64,000 bases of DNA from Margaritifera margaritifera (taxonomy: Eukaryota; Mollusca; Bivalvia; Unionida; Margaritiferidae), in the NCBI GenBank assembly GCA_029931535.1, contig JAQPZY010001490.1, positions 866,001-930,000 of the forward strand. Direction: 5' to 3'. Below the pieces are notes generated by a model. That model was not told the DNA's origin. It ran no database searches and saw only the letters and a list, made by a program, of their open reading frames with translations. The position numbers and the translations under genes were made by a program. Shown one piece after another: positions 60,401 through 64,000 of this stretch; the stretch's first letter is position 1, and each line of letters begins with the position of its first letter.

Positions 60401-61917
60401 AGAGTTGTGACTGTGCATACGTTCATCTGCGGGTATATGTGTCATTGCATGGTAAACATTCGTGTTGACTATATGATTCACTTTGGCATTTAGCCTGCGT
60501 GTCAAAGAACTACAGAAGTATATTTGATAAAAGTGTATAGAGAACTATTTTCATCGAACATTATCAAGAAAAAGATATCTTTCCACCATGCGTTACTTTT
60601 CATTTCTGTCGATTGTTCATTTAAAATAAATTATATAGCTTGCAAAAATGATTCGTATTTGTTAAACCAATGCATAGTCAATTGTATTCACTGATAACAT
60701 CAAAATGGCAGAAAAGCGAGACAATAATCAGATCGTGTCTACCTGTGGACTTAGGCCGACAAATTGTGTTGAATACAAAGTCTACATCTTACCTTCGAAG
60801 CTGTTCTTTCTTACATTTCACCGGAAGTAATTTGGCCGTTTCACACAGAGTTATAAATCTGTTCATCGATCGTTATCATCTTCTCACCGTTGATAACGTC
60901 TGGTCGGGGTGTATATATCACCATATTTGTATTTATTTTTATTTTGTGTTTAAATTTCGTTTGGTATAACAGTGGCTCTTTCAAATGTGTATTTTTTTCA
61001 ACTGATTGTACAACGAGTCTTGCGTTATAAATTTGCGTATTTGAGAAACTAGGCATTATGTATGAAATGAAAATAATAATGTGCAAACTTTAATTATAAT
61101 TAACGCAGGGATAAGATGTCATGTAGGTATGTATGTATGTATGTATGTATGTATGTATGTATGTATGTACGGAGGTCAGATGGTAGGTAGGTAGGTAGTG
61201 ATTCAATGCTTTACTTTAGTCAATAAGACAGTAAGTACGGAAGTAAGTAATTAAATAAGTAAGTAATGTAGTTATTTAGTTAGCTACTTAGACAGGATTG
61301 AGTTAGTTCGTAATTTAGTAATTCTTCATGTTCTTCTACAGTTTTTTTTAATATTTTTTTTTTTAAATCTTTGTTCCCTTGGAGTACCAGTTTCAAGAGT
61401 TCATTTAACACGCGGAAGCAATTTTTCCCCCCAAAGACTATTCAATTTGACGATTGTGCTTTAATGACACTGTTACTAGATGCATCCTCGCTTTATATTT
61501 TAAAATATCCAAACATTAGCAAGCTTTTCCATTTTCAAGTGACAAATAAATACCTTTTAGATACCTTAGCGTGCGTACTGGATAAAAATACATATAATTA
61601 TGTTTTGCATAATTAAAACCCAGGCCAGTATCAGCATGATGTTCCTCTTCTACATGACATGGAAAACCGTTTACAAGAGATCTCCATCAGCGGATAAAAT
61701 TAATGTAGTCTACCAATATTACCTAACTGTCCAGGTTATAAATTACATGCATTTGGTGTGAATTTAGGGCACATTAGTTTCAAATCCTAAATTTGGAACT
61801 TTATGTTTAACATAACAATATCATGGCTTAATAAACTTATATATTTTTTATGGCTCGGTAGTGCACATTTTCAGTAGACTTAAACTACCGTCAACACCAA
61901 ATCTATAAATCTGTGGT
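60401..61917. other. Non-coding sequence with GTAT and TAGG simple repeats
   Basis: A (GTAT)n tract of about 10 units lies at 61126-61168, followed by GGTA repeats and AAGTAAGTA-rich text to about 61270. Short open stretches (60670-60969, 61371-61616) have no recognisable content. Confidence 0.55.
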
Positions 61918-62580
61918 GATTAAAATAAACTAGTGTTTTAAACTAGCCTCAGAGCTTCCGACTCTCACTGAGTCATTGTCAAAGGCAAACACAAAACAGA
62001 GACATGACAAGCAATACACAAAATACGTTGAAATTACAAACGTTTACATGTCTATTTCTAATGGAATTAAAACTTGAAAATGTTTGATGTTTTGCCTAGT
62101 TGACTGATGATGTGGTAAACTAGTTGGTATGGACCCACCAAGGGAGGAGCAATAGCGCCATCTGTTTTTAATGTAAAGTGGGTGAACCATACATCATATC
62201 CCGGATATTTAATTGTTTCTGTAATGCGAATATTGACCATAGCAATAATAACACCAGGAAGAACTACAAAAAAAAACTAAAAAAAACAAACAAAAAAAAA
62301 AACAAAACAGTAGTAGTTACAGGTGAGTGAGTGAGTAATAAGCAAACTGAATTAGTTATTTAATTGAAGAAGTGGTAACTGTAAACAGATGATGATTTTA
62401 TCTGCGTATGGTTGTCCTTAGGAGTCTTCATGATTTAGGCCGCTTGGTTTCAGTGTTCTAAGGCGGCGTATCCAGTAAGATTCATTTTCATTCCTGGTTT
62501 TGGAACTCCAGTTGGGGCTGTGAGAAGTGAATGAAGAAATAATCACCAGACGGTGGTCTTTAAAACGTCTGATTGAATAA
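61918..62580 (-). pseudogene. Penelope-like element, 3' fragment
   Basis: On the - strand, around 62580-62410, the text reads HSPNWSSKTRNENESYWIRRLRTLKPSGLN. This is the conserved C-terminal block of the GIY-YIG endonuclease in Penelope-like proteins (P-N-W...R...E-x-x-W-I..L-x-T-L.P.G-L-N), written here in parts of the same frame. Only the last ~60 codons remain. Further along the - strand (about 61990-61925) ACTCAGTGAGAGTCGGAAGC and CTCTGAGGC look like 3' untranslated sequence. The RT and first part of the endonuclease are missing. It abuts an unrelated LINE fragment at 62.7 kb. Confidence 0.62.
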
Positions 62581-62729
62581 TGAGGAGTAAAGTCATAATT
62601 TATACTAATGATGCTTCACAATACATTATTTTTTTTGTGTATAGTGTGCAAGCAGTTATGACTTTGAAACGTATCTTACGGTATACAGGACATTGACGAA
62701 TAATCTACATGTATTTCTAGTACTAGCTA

Positions 62730-63110
62730 TTGGGGATTATTACCCAGTAATTAGATAAACGACATGCATTTGGAATTTTAGTCTCTTTCAATTTTATAAC
62801 TTTTGACCAAAGCTTGATAATCTCATTAACTAACAACGGATAACGACCCAACTCTCCTAATACAGCCGATTTTGAATTATTTGAATTATCTTTAATAATA
62901 TTTTTTCAGAAATTTATCTGAACATTTTCAACACAATGAAAATACTCATAGCCCCATATTTCAGATATATGTAACAATGTTGGTAAAACAATATGATCAA
63001 ACAAGAAAAGTAATATTTTAACATATGTAGACTGACCTTTAGAAGTATAACTCTTCAGCATCCCAGCAGTCTTGTGTCCTTTAATAGGTAAACTAAGAAT
63101 GGGGTTTGGA
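62730..63110 (-). pseudogene. LINE reverse transcriptase C-terminal fragment
   Basis: On the - strand from about 63110 down to 62740 one frame gives a YVKILLFLFDHIVLPTLLH block, SEIWGYE, INF.KNIIK and then AVLGELGRYPL and IIKLWSKVIKL. The order F-D..V.P.L.....E-x-W-G, then G-E-L-G-R-Y-P, then a W..L/I block is the C-terminal region following the RT in several LINE groups. One stop interrupts it. The clade was not determined. Confidence 0.65.
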
Positions 63111-63912
63111 CCATTTCGTCGCGGAAGAGACTGTTGTCATTAGATATTTATAAGACTTACATAAATAGGTAATGCTCTTGAGACTTACATAAATAGGTAA
63201 TGTTGTAGGCAGGCACGAGACAGTTGAGTTTCATGATTTACATTCGTCTCCCTGGATCTAACCAATCATGTGGGATTACACCCTCCACCATTCGGGTTAG
63301 AGCCACGATAAATTATTTATTAATATAAGTAATAAAAAGAATTTTTGTATTAAACCGATGCATGTTTACGCTGACTGTTCTGACTGGAAATTCCAACGGT
63401 AAATACATATGGAGCAATGTCAACATTTAATTTAATGTATAAATGCTTTCAACGCTATCCCATTACCAGCATTTAAAGGAAACCTTATCATATTTTAAGA
63501 GCGCGAAAAAATCTGGGAGCATATGTTCATGCATATACACCACTTGCTACAGGGATCGGCTGATGTGGTATTTCCACTTTAGCACAGACTACATCGTCCC
63601 TTCTAAAAAGATCAAAGCTGCAATCTCCTCCTCCGCCGGGTATGACAGTCTGGCTGAAATTAGTAAATAGAAGCAAACAGCAGACAAGGTTTATTTGAAG
63701 CACAGAACATTGTAACTTATACTGTTATATGATGGATAGGAGGGTGAGAAATTTGTACAAGCCTTTCACATGCTGTTTATCATTGGAAACACGGCATCAA
63801 CTGGTCATTTAATTTTATTTAATTTTTCAGACTTAAGTCATATGTTCTGTGTCAAGTCATCTTTGTTTGAAGTAACTTCAAAGGTATAAGCTCTACCCTG
63901 TATACTGTTGAT
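63111..63912. other. Non-coding sequence; 5' region of a LINE at the right end
   Basis: No gene is supported. A 75-codon open stretch at 63443-63670 (+) has no recognisable family. The last part may be the 5' untranslated region of the LINE starting at 63913. AAGACTTACATAAATAGGTAATG is repeated near 63151-63203. Confidence 0.45.
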
Positions 63913-64000
63913 ATGGTAGATCATTTATTTCTTTGGCTTACTTTAATTTTCTTACTAGCAGGTGCTGTCAAACTGAATCCAGGTCCGTCCCACTCCGATA
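63913..64000 (+). CDS. Start of a LINE ORF with a 2A-like motif (cut by window end)
   Basis: ATG 63913 opens a hydrophobic, signal-peptide-like run (LFLWLTLIFLLAG) directly followed by AVKLNPGPSHSD. N-terminal 2A or 2A-like motifs ending N-P-G-P after a hydrophobic leader are known from APE-type non-LTR retrotransposons. Here the N-P-G-P is intact, but the consensus Asp and Glu of D-x-E-x-N-P-G-P are Ala and Lys, so ribosome skipping is doubtful. The frame is open to the end of the window. The rest of the element lies outside. Confidence 0.6.
   Translation, partial: MVDHLFLWLTLIFLLAGAVKLNPGPSHSD

Overview
The window is AT-rich eukaryotic DNA with long non-coding stretches, exons bounded by GT/AG sites, abundant microsatellites and many decayed transposons. 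The transposon mix is Gmr1-type Gypsy, Penelope-like, Polinton-type PolB, CACTA-like, and LINEs with 2A-like motifs. Together with chitin-binding and Ig exons this suggests a marine invertebrate, most likely a lophotrochozoan such as a mollusc. That assignment is inference; no species-diagnostic gene is present.

The host-gene content lies at 22-42 kb on the + strand. Five phase-1 exons occur in the order Ig type A, Ig type B, Ig type A, Ig type B, CBM14-like chitin-binding domain, and the whole series occurs twice. Module 1 uses exons at 22.8, 23.5, 25.3, 26.6 and 31.0 kb. Module 2 uses exons at 33.8, 34.7, 36.0, 38.0 and 39.8 kb. Each module is preceded by a very small exon ending in Cys-Pro (22.05 and 31.74 kb). 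This is an immune-type architecture: tandem Ig domains joined to a chitin-binding domain, analogous to the VCBPs of amphioxus and tunicates, but with four Ig domains per module. The reading could be one long gene with repeated modules or two tandem genes. Several exons carry a stop or a one-base indel.

The flanks are transposon debris. 0-6 kb holds a decayed L1/Tx1-like LINE and fold-back repeats. 7.3-8.7 kb is an unexplained, somewhat GC-richer stretch. 9.8-13 kb is a decayed Polinton-type family B DNA polymerase. 13.7-14.4 kb holds a small fold-back element. 17.7-19.1 kb is an old, internally deleted CACTA-like transposase copy. A younger, structurally complete relative (28.03-30.45 kb, 3-bp TAA target duplication, CACTA-type ends) sits inside the last intron of Ig module 1.

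Downstream, 42.9-44.6 kb is a LINE remnant with an intact 2A-like motif. 46.09-52.69 kb is a nearly complete, recent LTR retrotransposon: 754-bp LTRs differing at 6 sites, 4-bp target duplication, tRNA-Pro type primer site. Its pol order is protease-integrase-RT-RNase H, the Gmr1 arrangement. 56.1-59 kb is a Penelope-like remnant flanked by (TA)n tracts and inverted diverged repeats. 60-63 kb has a tRNA-type SINE, a second Penelope fragment and a LINE fragment on the - strand. The last 90 bases start a further LINE ORF with a degenerate 2A-like motif.
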